From assembly GCF_002813775.1 (NCBI RefSeq), contig NZ_CP020372.1:420825-484824 (forward strand): 64,000 nucleotides of DNA, written 5' to 3'. Under the pieces are notes generated by a model that was given only the letters and a program-made list of their open reading frames with translations, made no database searches and had not been told where the DNA came from. This document shows, piece after piece, positions 52,728 through 62,819 of this stretch; positions within the stretch are counted from its first letter, which is position 1, and each line of letters begins with the position of its first letter. The DNA comes from Candidatus Thiodictyon syntrophicum (GTDB lineage: Bacteria > Pseudomonadota > Gammaproteobacteria > Chromatiales > Chromatiaceae). The translations under genes were made by a program, and so were the position numbers.

Positions 52728-55700
52728 TTACCCCGTCACCGGCCAGAGGTAGGCGATCCCCACCGGCTCGATCCGATGGGACGTGGGGGTGTAAAACTCG
52801 GCGATGCGGACGGGTTCCTGTCTGAGTTCCTGGTCCACGGTGTTGAGCCAGCGCTCCCAGTAGCGGCGGTTGGACTCGGCCTGACGTATCTCCTCTTTGG
52901 GGGCCAGGCCGAGATCAAGGGTGAGCTGAATCGGTTCGCCCAGCGCCTCGGCGACCCGGCGGCGTTGGTCCTCCAGGATGCCGGTGAGTCCGTCGGCTTC
53001 GATCCGGCCGCGGTTGAGCAGGCGCTTTTCGGCCTCGTCCCGGGCGAGCTGGCCACGGGTCTGCAGGTAGGGCAACAGCTCGCTGATATCTTGCGCGATG
53101 GAACCGAGCAATTGGCCGCGCACCACCGGCGGTACGGTACCGGAGACGTCCGTGCTGGGAAGAAGTGATTTTTCGAGCAGTTCCAGCGTACGTGCTTCAG
53201 TGTTGCGGGCGTAGGGCGTGAGTCCCTTGGCGCGGCGTTCAGGCTCGATCCAGCGGGCGGCGATGGGGAGCAGTTCTTCATGCAGGCGCACCGCGCCGCG
53301 GCCGTAGAGCGAGAGCCGCCCGAGCAGGACGATGCGGGGCACGGCGTCTTCGGTCTGGGCGAGACAGGCGCGCGAGAGGTCGTGATGGACGAATCCCTGG
53401 GACAGGAAGCGCCCCAGCAAGCGTTGGACGACGCGGTGCTCCAGGTGGAGTTGGACCACGTCATCGTCGATGCCTTCCGGCGCGGTGAAGCAGACGGGGC
53501 GCACTGGGGAGGTCTTGCGCCACTCGAAGTTGCGGCGCCCGTCGTCGGGCAGGGCGCGCAGGGTGTCCAGGGTTCCGGACCAGGTCGGATCGGCGCCGCG
53601 CCGGGTGTCGAGGTTGGGGAAGGTCCAGCGGTGTGGTTCGCCGACTGGCGTTGTGGCGGATCGCAACGGCTCCGTTCCGAGCATCTCCAGGGAACAGGAG
53701 AGCGCATCGCGGAACGACTCAAGATCCAGGCCGATCCATTTGCGGGCGTCATTGATGCGGACGCGCAGGGTATCAAGCTGTTTACGCAGCGCGTCTTGGC
53801 GTTCGCGGGCGGCCTCCAGCTCTTCTTCGACCACGGCCTGCTTGTCGGCATCGGGACCGGCGTCGTCGATCTCGCGGGCGATCTGCTCGGCAGCCAGGCC
53901 CCGGATGCCGGACTTGAGCATGGTCGCAAGCCGGGTGGAAATGACGGGCGAGAGGCTGCCCAACTCCTGGCGGATGCTGTCGGTCTTGCGCACCAGGGCA
54001 GCGAGCACCCGATCTTCCGGGCGTTGGGCGTAGACGAAATAGTGACAGTAGACCTCGGGGCTGGGCTGGAGCTTGCGGTCGATGCGGCCGTTGCGCTGCT
54101 CCAGCCGGGCCGGGTTCCAGGGCACGTCGAAGTGGAACAGATTCCAGCAATGGGCCTGGAGGTTGAGACCCTCGCGGGCGGCGTCGGTGGCCACGAGGAT
54201 GCGCAGCGGGTGTTCGGCGGGCGCCTGGTTGAAGGCGCGCTTGATGGCCTCGCGCTTCTCCGGTGGGGTCGGGCCGTGGAAGACCTCGATCCGGTGCTCC
54301 GCAAGCTCGGTACCGTCGATGGCGGCCATCAGCATGTTGACGAGGTAGCGCTTGGTGTCGTCGTATTCGGTGAAGATCAGCAGCCGCAGGTCGGTCCAGG
54401 CGGCATCTGGATCGAGTGACAGGTCGCCGGGCAGCCGGGCGCCGGGGCACAGGTGCTTGCTTATCCAATCGATCAGATAGCGAATCCGCGCGTCCGGTTG
54501 GCCACGGGCGGTCTCGGCGACACTGGTCATCTCGTCCAGGAGCGCGCGCTCGTGGGCAATGTCAGTGTCCGCACTGCGGCCAGCGGTGGCGAGGGTCGCG
54601 GCCTCGACGGCGGCGGCGGTCTCCTGTGCCTGGTCTTCTTCGTCCTGTTGTGTGCGCTCATCGTCGGCGTCGGGGGTCTCAGTCAGCAGGCTGAGCGCCG
54701 CGCTGGCGGCTGGGCTGGGCGCCCTGGGGGCTTGTTCGCCGGCCCAGATGCGCTCCATGGTCCGCCGGTGGACCTTGAGCGTGCGGGCGAAGGCCTCGAC
54801 GGAGGAGAGCAGGCGCTGCTGGAGCCCGGAGACCAGCAGCGCCGCCTCGGCCTGTTGGCGGCGGGTGGCGTCCGCGTAACGGGTGTCGCGGGCGCTCCGG
54901 TAGGCCTCCAGCAAGCGGGAAAGCCGCAGCTCCGGGGCATCCTCGGGCAGTCCCTGGATGTCGACCTGGACGACGTTGCGCTTGGGGAAGCCGCCGCCGA
55001 TGGCGCGGATGTCTTCCTTCAGGCGTCGCACCATGACGTCGTCGAGTCGGGATTTGAGGACCTTTACACCGCGGGTGAAGCGGTGGGGATCGAGGATTTC
55101 GAGGAGCGCACTGAAGCTGTTGGAATGGCCGTTATGGGGCGTGGCCGAGAGGAACAGGCGGTGCTCGAAGCGTGGGGCCAGGTCGCGGATGGCGCGGGTG
55201 AAGCGGGAGTCGATGGCGTAACGGGAGCCACTGGCGGGCGCGGCGTGGTGCGCCTCGTCGAAGATGAACAGCGCGCCCGAGCGCAGGTTGTCCAGCCAGT
55301 CACGCAGGGGGCCGACGTAGGTCTCGTCGATCAGTAACCGGTGGGAGACCAGGAAGCGCGGGAAGGTCGTTCAGGGGTTGACGCCGTAGCCGCGCTCCTG
55401 GCGGACGCGCTCGATGTAGGCGCGGTCCAGGATCTCGAAGGTAAAACCGAAGCGGGTCTCCAGTTCGTCCTTCCACTGATAGAGCATGGAGGGCGGGCAG
55501 GCGACGACGATTTCGCGGGCGCGGCGACGCAGCAGCAGTTCGCTGGCGATGAGTCCGGCCTCGATGGTCTTGCCGAGCCCCACATCGTCGGCAATGAACA
55601 GGTTGACGCGGGGCAGCCGCAGCGCCTTGCGCAGCGGTTCAAGTTGATAGGCGTCGATGCGGATGCCAGCGCGGAACGGGGCCTGGAAGAGGTTGGGGTC

Positions 55701-56072
55701 GGTCGCGGTGACGCAGTTCCAGCGCAGGGTGTGCAGAAAGGCGCCGAAGAAGCGGGGGTTGTCGAAACCTTTCTCACCCAGGTTCTTCCAGGCCTCGTGG
55801 TCGAGGATCTCGGTGTCGAGTTCCAGGCCCCAGATGACCTCGATTTTCTCACCTTGCGCGTCGTCGTCAAGGCAGGCGCCACGTACCAGCGCAAGTCCCG
55901 GCGCGAGCGGTTCATCGACGATTGCCTCGACCAGGTAAGTACGTGTACGCACCCGAACCGTCTGACCGATCTGCGGGAAGGGCGCGCAGACCGGCTGGTG
56001 GGGTCCGCTCGGTGGGCGAGAGAGGGGCCGCGGGTCCATGTCGTTTCCTGGGAAATAGCGGAAGGTCATCAT
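52728..56072 (-). pseudogene. drmD: DISARM SNF2-like helicase DrmD with one nonsense codon
   Basis: The frame covers about 1,115 codons (a start at ATG 56039 is also possible). The N-terminal half has LFIADDVGLGKTIEAGLIASELLLRRRA (Walker A) and VACPPSMLYQWKDEL, then an in-frame TGA at 55371-55373 (GYGVNP stop TTFPRFLVSHRLL). The family usually has Trp here (GVNPW), so TGG to TGA is the simplest explanation. Downstream in the same frame are LFIFDEAHHAAP, LFLSATPHNGHSNSF, IFTEYDDTKRYL, VATDAAREGLNLQAHCWN and NPARLEQRNGRIDR. Every helicase motif is otherwise intact. DrmD is the class 1 marker protein of DISARM. The second half has ATG 55034 as a possible restart but would lack Walker A. Confidence 0.9.
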
Positions 56073-56134
56073 GTCCCCTTGGACGTGGATAGGGCGGATG
56101 CAAAGGCCCGGCTGACTCGGGGCCTAGGCGTCGG

Positions 56135-59100
56135 TCACCTCGAGTCGCTTGCGGCTTGGTCGCTACCGGTGCCCTCCCCCACCGGTGTGCAGTCCGCGAA
56201 AAAGCGCTCGTTGAAGGCCTCAATCTCCAGCGCACCGCCATACAGATACCCCTGAGCGAGTTCACAACCATAGGCCACCAGGTAGTCGGCCTGGGCGCTG
56301 TCTTCCACCCCCTCGGCGACCAGGGCCAGGCCGAGCGCCCGCCCGAGCGCGATGGCGGCCTTGACGATCTCGGCGGCGCCCTGGTCGCCAGCCATGTCGG
56401 CGACCAGGGCGCGGTCGATCTTGAGGGTGCGCGGGTTGAAGCGGCGCAGGTAGCTCAAGGAGGCGTAGCCGGTCCCGAAGTCGTCGATGGCGATCCCCAT
56501 GCCGGCGCCGCGAATGGCGGCGATAGACTCCGCGATACCATAGGTTTCGCGCGTGAGCATGCGCTCGGTCAGTTCCAGTTCGAGGTCCTGTGGGTTACCA
56601 CCGTGGCGCCGGATCAGGTCCGGGGGGGTGGCGGCGCCCTGACCGTCGTCCGGATACAGGGTGGACAGGTTCACCGCGAGGCGTCCGAAGGGGCAACCGC
56701 GGCGGGTCCAGTCACGGGCCTGACGGGCGGCCTGGCGCAGGACCCAGCCATCCAGGCGGGCGACGGTACCGCGGCGCTCCAGGATAGGGACGAAGTCGCC
56801 GGGCAAGAGGGCGCCGAGCCGACGGTGGTGCCAGCGTACCAGGGCCTCCACCGCGTACAAGGCGCCGCTGGCGATGCGTACCTGGGGTTGGTAGACCAGG
56901 TGCAGGTCACCGTTGGCGATGGCCTGGGAGAGGCTGCCGACGATCTCCAGTTCGCGCTCCAGGGCGCGGGCCATGTCCGGCGCAAACAGGGCATAGCGGT
57001 TGCGTCCCCGACCCTTGGCCTCGTAGAGGGCAACGTCCGCCTGGGCCATCAGGGTGTCGGCATCCAGGGGGTCGTTCACCATGACGACGCCCAGACTGGC
57101 CCCGATCCTGATTTCGCGGCCACGGATGGGGATCGGCCGGGCCAGGGCGTCCACCAGCCGATTGGCCAGACGCGCCACCCCGTCCGCGCCGCCGGTGTAG
57201 CTCTGGATGATGGCGAACTCGTCGCCCCCCATGCGCGCGACGCTGTCCTCGGCGCGCAACTGGGCACGTAGACGCTCGGCCACGACCTGCAACAGTTCAT
57301 CGCCGGCGGGGTGTCCCAGGCTGTCGTTGACATCCTTGAAGTGGTCCAGATCCAGCAGATAGAGGGCGAAGGGGGTGTCGTGGCGGCGTAGTCGCGCCAA
57401 TTCCCGATCGAGGGACTCGCGCAGGAGGTTGCGGTTGGGAAGGCCGGTGAGGGCATCGTGGAAGGCCAGGAAATGGATGCGTTGCTCTTGTTCCAGGCGC
57501 TCGCTGATGTCGCGAAAGGTGACCGCGGCCCCGGCCAACTGCCCGTCGACCAGGACTGGATTGCTCCACAACTCGACGGGAACAGCGCTGCCGTCGCGCC
57601 GGTACAGGGTCTCCCTGATCCCATGGCGGGCGCGCCCATCCAGGGCCGGGGCGACCAGGGGGCAGTGGGCCAGGGGGTGATTCTCGGCCGCCCGGGAATC
57701 GGCATGACCGACGGTCGGACGGTGGATGCGATCGTGAATGACGGTGCCGGTGAGTTCCTCGGGCAGGTAACCGAGCATCCGCGCCGCCGCCGGATTGACG
57801 AAGGTCGTGATCCCCAGGCGGTCGACGCCGAGGACACCCTCGGTGGTGGAGATCAGGAGGAGGCGTTCGCGCTCTTCGGCATGACCCAGGGCGACCTGCG
57901 CCTGAAAGTAGTCGAGCACGACGGCGGCCAGGTCCGCCGCGGCGGCGATGATCTCGCGCTCGCGCGGCGCCGGTCGACGCGACTCGCGGTGGTAGATGGC
58001 GAAGGTGCCGAGGACGCGCCCGGAACGCCCCCGAATGGGGTGAGACCAGCAGGCACGAAGCTCAGTGGTCAGGATGATCTCGCGCAGAGCAGCCCAGTCG
58101 GGATGGCTGCGGATATCCTCGCAGACCACGAGCGGATCCTGGTCGCTGACGCTCGCGCAGGTACCGACCCCGGGACCGATCGCGCCCCCGTCCAGCGCGC
58201 GGTTGAAGTGCGCCGGGAGTGCGGGGGCCGCCCCTAACCACAGGCGCGGCCCGTCCTGATCCAGAAGATACACGGCAGGCATGGCCCCCGGTTGGGCCTC
58301 CGCGATATAGGCCGTGATGGCCTCCAGCACCTCAGCCTGCGGACGGCCGCGGGCCAGGCGCTCCAGGACGCGGCTGCGGCCGTCGAGCAGGACCCGCGTG
58401 CGGTGCAGTTCGGTCACGTCCTGGGCAATCCCCTGCACGGCAACGACCTGCCCCTGGAGATTGAACAATGGGCTCTCGGAGACCCGCAGTCGTTTGACGT
58501 CGCCGGATTTGACGCGGATCTCGATGTCGTAGGGTTCCTGCCGGGCACCCTCCAAGGCACGTCGGCTGGTTTCCAACGCGGATTGGTTGAGCGGATGATC
58601 GGTGAGATGACTGATCCAGGGACCCTCCAGTTCCGCCGGGGTGTAGCCGGTCATGTGTTCGACCGAGGGGCTCAGGTAGGTCATGGGACCCGCCGGCTCA
58701 CGGCGGTACAGCAGGTACTCCCCGCTCAAGGATGCGATCAGCCCGCGGTACTTCGACTCGCTCTCGCGCAAGGCCCGCTCAGCGCGCTTACGCGCGGTGA
58801 TGTCTTCCTTGACCGCGACGAAATTGACGATGTCCCCGCGATCGTCGCGCACCGGGGAGATGGTGGCGGCCTCCCAATACAGGGAGGTGTCGCGGCGGCG
58901 GTTGCACAGTTCCCCCTTCCAAACCCGCCCGGCCGAGATGGCCCGCCACAATGCCTGATAGAAGGTTGCGTCTTGCGCGCCGGACTTCAGGAGCCGCGGG
59001 TTGCGACCCAATACCTCGTCCTCGCGATAGCCGGTGACTTCGCAGAAGCGGGGGTTGACATACTCGATGGTGCCCTCGGTGTCGGTGATGATCACGGAGA

Positions 59101-59980
59101 CGGGGCTCTGCTGCACGGCGCGCTGAAACTGGCGCAGGCGCACGCGGGAGGGCGCCGTGGTCGAGGGTACGCCGGCTCGACCGTCCCCGCGATCGGGCAA
59201 TGCCGCGCCGATGAGTCCGCGCAGCGCCAGGACCCCCGCCAGCGCGCCGTCGGGGTGCACTACTGCCAGGGTGTGGACCTTGCGGGACCGAAACAGGGCG
59301 CGGGCCTCGGCAAGGGAGGCACTGGCGGCGACGGTGTTGAGGGTGACCACCTTGTCCGATTGATCGATCAGCCTGGTGGCGAGCAAATCGGCACCAGCAC
59401 GCAAGCGGGCCAGCAGACTGCCTTCGGTGACGATGACGAGGGGCTGCGCCCCCCGCGTGACGACTGCACAATCGCTCGGCGCGGTTGCAACGGCCATCAG
59501 GACTTGGGCCAGGGTCGCCTCAGGACCCAAGGTCGCGGGACTGAGGTCCATGATGTCCGCGACCGTTAGGGCGCTGGTCAATTGCGCCGCGGACAGGTGC
59601 TGAAAGAAGTCGGTCTCGCTTACGATCCCGGCCGGGGTGCCATCACGTCCCGTCACGACCAGGTGCCGCAGGCCGGTGCGGCGCATCCGTCCGTAGGCGC
59701 TCGCAAGCGGGGTGTGTGCCGGAAGGCGCAGCACCGGATAGCTCATCAGGGCTGCCACCGGGGTCACGAAGGCGGTCCCACGGGCGGCGGCAGTGATCAG
59801 GTCATGACCCGTGACGATGCCGACCAGGGCGCCGCCGTCGTGGACGAGGACTGAGCGGATCCGGCGCGTAGTCATCTGATCCAGGGCGACAGAGAGGGGC
59901 GCGTCCGCGGCAATGGTCGCGACGTCCTTGGTCATGATGTCTTGAAGACTGGGGGGTGGAAGTACCCTGGTACGGCTCAA
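56135..59980 (-). CDS. Multi-sensor diguanylate cyclase/phosphodiesterase
   Basis: A 1281-residue cyclic-di-GMP enzyme. Order of domains: four CBS motifs in two pairs (about 10-250), a PAS/PAC domain (about 285-405), a second PAS (about 410-530), a GAF domain (about 545-690), a third PAS (about 700-830), GGDEF (about 840-1000) with an intact RMGGDEFAI active site, and EAL (about 1015-1265) with EALVRW, LELTERM, DDFGTGYASL and EGVED. Both catalytic domains look competent, so it could make or degrade c-di-GMP. No transmembrane segments are evident; CBS pairs suggest adenine-nucleotide sensing in the cytoplasm. It is monocistronic, ending 62 bp upstream of drmD on the same strand. Confidence 0.93.
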   Translation of the reverse strand: MSRTRVLPPPSLQDIMTKDVATIAADAPLSVALDQMTTRRIRSVLVHDGGALVGIVTGHDLITAAARGTAFVTPVAALMSYPVLRLPAHTPLASAYGRMRRTGLRHLVVTGRDGTPAGIVSETDFFQHLSAAQLTSALTVADIMDLSPATLGPEATLAQVLMAVATAPSDCAVVTRGAQPLVIVTEGSLLARLRAGADLLATRLIDQSDKVVTLNTVAASASLAEARALFRSRKVHTLAVVHPDGALAGVLALRGLIGAALPDRGDGRAGVPSTTAPSRVRLRQFQRAVQQSPVSVIITDTEGTIEYVNPRFCEVTGYREDEVLGRNPRLLKSGAQDATFYQALWRAISAGRVWKGELCNRRRDTSLYWEAATISPVRDDRGDIVNFVAVKEDITARKRAERALRESESKYRGLIASLSGEYLLYRREPAGPMTYLSPSVEHMTGYTPAELEGPWISHLTDHPLNQSALETSRRALEGARQEPYDIEIRVKSGDVKRLRVSESPLFNLQGQVVAVQGIAQDVTELHRTRVLLDGRSRVLERLARGRPQAEVLEAITAYIAEAQPGAMPAVYLLDQDGPRLWLGAAPALPAHFNRALDGGAIGPGVGTCASVSDQDPLVVCEDIRSHPDWAALREIILTTELRACWSHPIRGRSGRVLGTFAIYHRESRRPAPREREIIAAAADLAAVVLDYFQAQVALGHAEERERLLLISTTEGVLGVDRLGITTFVNPAAARMLGYLPEELTGTVIHDRIHRPTVGHADSRAAENHPLAHCPLVAPALDGRARHGIRETLYRRDGSAVPVELWSNPVLVDGQLAGAAVTFRDISERLEQEQRIHFLAFHDALTGLPNRNLLRESLDRELARLRRHDTPFALYLLDLDHFKDVNDSLGHPAGDELLQVVAERLRAQLRAEDSVARMGGDEFAIIQSYTGGADGVARLANRLVDALARPIPIRGREIRIGASLGVVMVNDPLDADTLMAQADVALYEAKGRGRNRYALFAPDMARALERELEIVGSLSQAIANGDLHLVYQPQVRIASGALYAVEALVRWHHRRLGALLPGDFVPILERRGTVARLDGWVLRQAARQARDWTRRGCPFGRLAVNLSTLYPDDGQGAATPPDLIRRHGGNPQDLELELTERMLTRETYGIAESIAAIRGAGMGIAIDDFGTGYASLSYLRRFNPRTLKIDRALVADMAGDQGAAEIVKAAIALGRALGLALVAEGVEDSAQADYLVAYGCELAQGYLYGGALEIEAFNERFFADCTPVGEGTGSDQAASDSR

Positions 59981-60177
59981 ACCCGATCACTCCAGCCCGC
60001 AAGGGGCTTGGCTGTGCGATAAATGGGGTAAGTCTATTCGGCGTGGCGCCTTGATGCTACAGCGGACGCGGGGCAGCGGTGCAGGAGCACAGGATTGGGG
60101 TAGCGTGCCAGCGCAAGGTATGCGACAGGGAGATTATGGGTCGAAAGCAGAAAAGGAGTTGTTGCGGCCACTGCCGC

Positions 60178-60217
60178 GGTACTAGAACTGTACTAAATAC
60201 TACTTAATGTACTAGAG
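60178..60217. other. AT-rich putative DNA unwinding element
   Basis: A 40-bp AT-rich island in otherwise GC-rich DNA. It holds three GTACTA(G/A)A words (about 60179, 60189 and 60209). Such a stretch beside iterons and a DnaA box is the usual layout of the melting region of an iteron plasmid origin. Confidence 0.65.
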
Positions 60218-60278
60218 GCAGGACAGTTCAGGAAAAGCGCCTATTTGCAATGTCTTAGATGGTGTTGGAGCGGCTCTT

Positions 60279-60383
60279 CGGGGGAAAAGGGACGGCTGTC
60301 CGTGGGAAGGGGGCCGGTCAAGCGTGGGAAAGGGGCCGGTCGAAACGGGGAAGATGGACGGTAGAGCGTGGGAAAAGGGACGG
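60279..60383 (+). repeat. Iteron array of the replication origin
   Basis: Five 17-bp iterons of consensus CGTGGGAAAAGGGACGG start at 60279, 60301, 60323, 60345 and 60367, an exact 22-bp spacing (two helical turns). They vary at the first bases and in the AAAAG/AAGGG centre. They are expected binding sites for the RepA-like initiator encoded at 61584-62684. Confidence 0.88.
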
Positions 60384-60389
60384 TATGGC

Positions 60390-60398
60390 TGTGGATAA
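60390..60398 (-). promoter_or_regulatory. Consensus DnaA box
   Basis: TGTGGATAA on the plus strand is the complement of TTATCCACA, a perfect R1-type DnaA box. It lies 7 bp after the last of the 22-bp-spaced iterons. Confidence 0.8.
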
Positions 60399-60565
60399 GG
60401 TGGCGGCTGGCTAGGCCGGCGCGGGGCGCTTGGGGCAATGGGATGTCTGGCTCGGGGCCGGATCGAGGGATGGCGGGGTGGCTTCGGAGCGCCTCAGGCC
60501 ATTGAAAAGATTGCGTGCATGTTGGTGTTTCGCGGGGCCTTAGGGGGTTGCTGACGGAGGGTTTC

Positions 60566-61560
60566 CGTGGGAAAGAGGACGGGGCAGGATGGGTGGGGCA
60601 GCGCGTGCTCGGGGGCGCGAGCGGGGCGCTTGGGTCGATCGAGCGGCTGGGTCGGCGGGACCGGGCGCTGGCGCAGTGGCGCTGCCGGTTCGGAAGGGTT
60701 GGGTAAGAAGTGACATAAGTATCAGATATCGTTGTGTTCACTGGGTGGGTTGCGTGGGAAAAGGGACGGGGCGCGAGCACGACTTTGGCACTGGTGGAGA
60801 CTGCTGGACCGGCAAGTACAGGGGCACGCCAAGCGGTCCAGGTCGACGGCTGCGGTCAGTGTCGGTGGTAAACCTGGCAGTGGGGCAGCGGTTCGGGGCG
60901 CGACGGTGTAGGTGCATTGGGGCTCGTCGGGCTCGCCGGCATGGCGCAGTGGCCCGGGGATGGTCTGTGTAGGGCGTGCGGCGGGGTTCCAGGCGCGCGT
61001 TCCGGGGGAAAGAGGACGGGGGGCCAAGGGGCTGGATCCCCGCGGGGATGGGTGGGCTTAGGGCTATGGCGCCCGCGCTGCCCCAAGAGTTGAAAGTGGC
61101 GGTCGCCATGGCCGTAGGGTCACCTCGCCCTCTCCCAGGAGGAGAGGGCGATGGGGAGCGCGCTCCCCGGGAAAGTGTAACGGTAAGGCATTGGATAGAC
61201 GATGGAAACCGGTTTTTCGGTGAAACCGGGGGTGCGTGCTTGGGGGGCACGGGGGCGGATGGGGAGCGATTGCGAGGGCTGGCGGTTAGCGGTCCGCGCG
61301 GTTCAAGGGGCCTTTCGTGGGAAAGAGGACGGCGGTCGCAGTGGGTGAACCCAGGGGGCTCGAGGGCATTGATGAGCCCTGGGTAGGTGTCGGTGGACTC
61401 GGGTTGGGCCGTAAAGGCACGCGCGCGCTCGCCCGTGGACCGTGGAGCGTGGGAAAAAGGACGGGGCTGCGGTAGCGGTTGGTGGCGGCGCGGTCCGCTC
61501 CAGCGGGGGGAGCAGGGCGGCGGCCTGGCTGGTTACGCCGTTTCGTGGGAAACAGGACGG
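60566..61560 (+). repeat. Dispersed single iterons
   Basis: Further copies of CGTGGGAAA.AGGACGG start at 60566, 60753, 61003, 61316, 61448 and 61544, plus a degenerate copy near 61167. All have the same orientation as the main array. They are spread over 1 kb with irregular spacing, up to the repA 3' end. The region holds no convincing gene; the open frames over it are artefacts of high GC. These could titrate initiator and control copy number (inference). Confidence 0.85.
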
Positions 61561-61583
61561 GGGCGCAGCGGATCGGCGGGCAG

Positions 61584-62684
61584 TTACTTGCGGCGAAAAA
61601 AGGTCACCGCGAGCAGCCAGGGTGTGCGCCGACCGGTGCCGGTAATGGCGAAGCACTCGAGGAACTGAAGGGTGATGAGCTTCTGCAGTTGCGGGATGGC
61701 CTCGCGCTTGCGGTCGCGCAGTTCGCCGAAGGCGCCGATGCTGGCGAAAAACTCCGTCAGTGGGATCGAGAAGGTGCGGTTGCTGCGTTGGCTTGCGAGC
61801 GAGCGGTGCATGGCCTTGCCAAGGGGCGACAGTTGGCGGCGGATGTCGAAGTCCAGGAAGGTGCGGTATTCCTCCAGCCACTGGGAGACCAAGGGGTGGA
61901 ACTGGACGTAGTAACAGGCGTCTTCGGCCGTGGCGACGTACTCGATGAAGATCAGTTGAATGGGTTTCCCATGGAAGGCGTCGCCGCCCTTGGGCTTCTG
62001 GAACTTCAGGGTGATCGCGGCGAGGTTCTCCATGCTCTCGCGGCGCTTGGTGATTGCCCGCCCGCCCCAGCCGCGCGGCGGTGTGTAGCCCTGAATCACG
62101 GATTCCAGTTGGGACACCAGGCAGTAGAGGGCGTGAACGCGCACCGGATTACCCGGCGCCAGGCCGCTGAGCGCGACGGTTGGCGGTGCCGGTATGGGTA
62201 GTCGGTCGGCGGGTCCGGTCATGCCCTGCTGGCGCATGTTCATCAAACCAAACAGGGTGTCTTCGTCGTACACCGTCAGTGCCGGGCCGGCCTTGTAAAC
62301 GCCGCCGCCGTCCCAGCGAGACTCCAGGGCGATCCAATCTGCCGCGGCGGCAAGTTCGCGGGCGGTACTGCGTTGAACCGGGGGGAAGAGCGGCAGACGC
62401 GTCAAGGGTGTCGGGTACTCGGCTGAGGGGAAGAGTTCAAACTGCTCGATGCCGCGCTCACGCAGAAAGCGTTCGAGTCGGGCGTTGGCCTCGGCAATCA
62501 CCTTGGGTCCAGGTACACCGGCATTGGTGCGTCGCAAGGCCTTGGTGCGGGGTGCGGGGCTGGTGGGCGCGGCGGCCGGCGCGGTGCGTTGCTGCTTGAC
62601 CGAGCGCTCCCGGGCCTGGCGTTCCAGGCGTTCGAGGGTTCGCTTGAGGTCCCTGGGGGCGCCGTCTTGTTGGTCGTCTTGCAT
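61584..62684 (-). CDS. repA: Plasmid replication initiator, RepA-like
   Basis: A 366-residue protein. The N-terminal 90 residues are Arg/Ala/Pro-rich with a coiled-coil-like start (LKRTLERLERQARERS). The remainder has winged-helix features of RepA/TrfA-type initiators: LPLFPPVQRSTARE, DEDTLFGLMNMRQQG, ALYCLVSQLESVIQG, LSPLGKAMHRSLASQRSNRTFSIPLTEFFASIGA and LQKLITLQFLECFAITG. It should bind the iterons located beyond its 3' end. It is transcribed divergently from parA with a 135-bp shared upstream region. Confidence 0.82.
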   Translation of the reverse strand: MQDDQQDGAPRDLKRTLERLERQARERSVKQQRTAPAAAPTSPAPRTKALRRTNAGVPGPKVIAEANARLERFLRERGIEQFELFPSAEYPTPLTRLPLFPPVQRSTARELAAAADWIALESRWDGGGVYKAGPALTVYDEDTLFGLMNMRQQGMTGPADRLPIPAPPTVALSGLAPGNPVRVHALYCLVSQLESVIQGYTPPRGWGGRAITKRRESMENLAAITLKFQKPKGGDAFHGKPIQLIFIEYVATAEDACYYVQFHPLVSQWLEEYRTFLDFDIRRQLSPLGKAMHRSLASQRSNRTFSIPLTEFFASIGAFGELRDRKREAIPQLQKLITLQFLECFAITGTGRRTPWLLAVTFFRRK

Positions 62685-62819
62685 GGGGAGGCACGAAAAA
62701 TCATCGATTTTCAGTCACCAAGATAGACATTGAAGCATGGTTTCGTCAAGCCAGGATTGGCCAAATGCGAAGATAGTGCTGTAATTGGGCCAAATCGATC
62801 ACCAGAGGAGACGAAAGCA
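62685..62819. promoter_or_regulatory. Divergent repA/parA control region
   Basis: Contains the perfect palindrome AAAATCATCGATTTT-like core near 62697-62711 and two related words, ATTGGCCAAAT (62756-62766) and ATTGGGCCAAAT (62784-62795), spaced 28 bp apart just upstream of parA. The paired words are candidate operators for ParA autoregulation. GAGGAG (about 62806-62811) serves as the parA ribosome-binding site. Confidence 0.6.

Noticed and set aside
60241..61386. Several proline/arginine-rich frames of 100-190 codons in the origin
   Set aside because: They translate the iterons and GC-rich DNA, occur on both strands, and lack any domain.
60279..61560. Repeats near the right end as a CRISPR array
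   Set aside because: Units are 17 bp with 5-bp gaps in the regular part and irregular gaps elsewhere, no cas genes are nearby, and they adjoin a replication initiator and DnaA box; iterons fit better.
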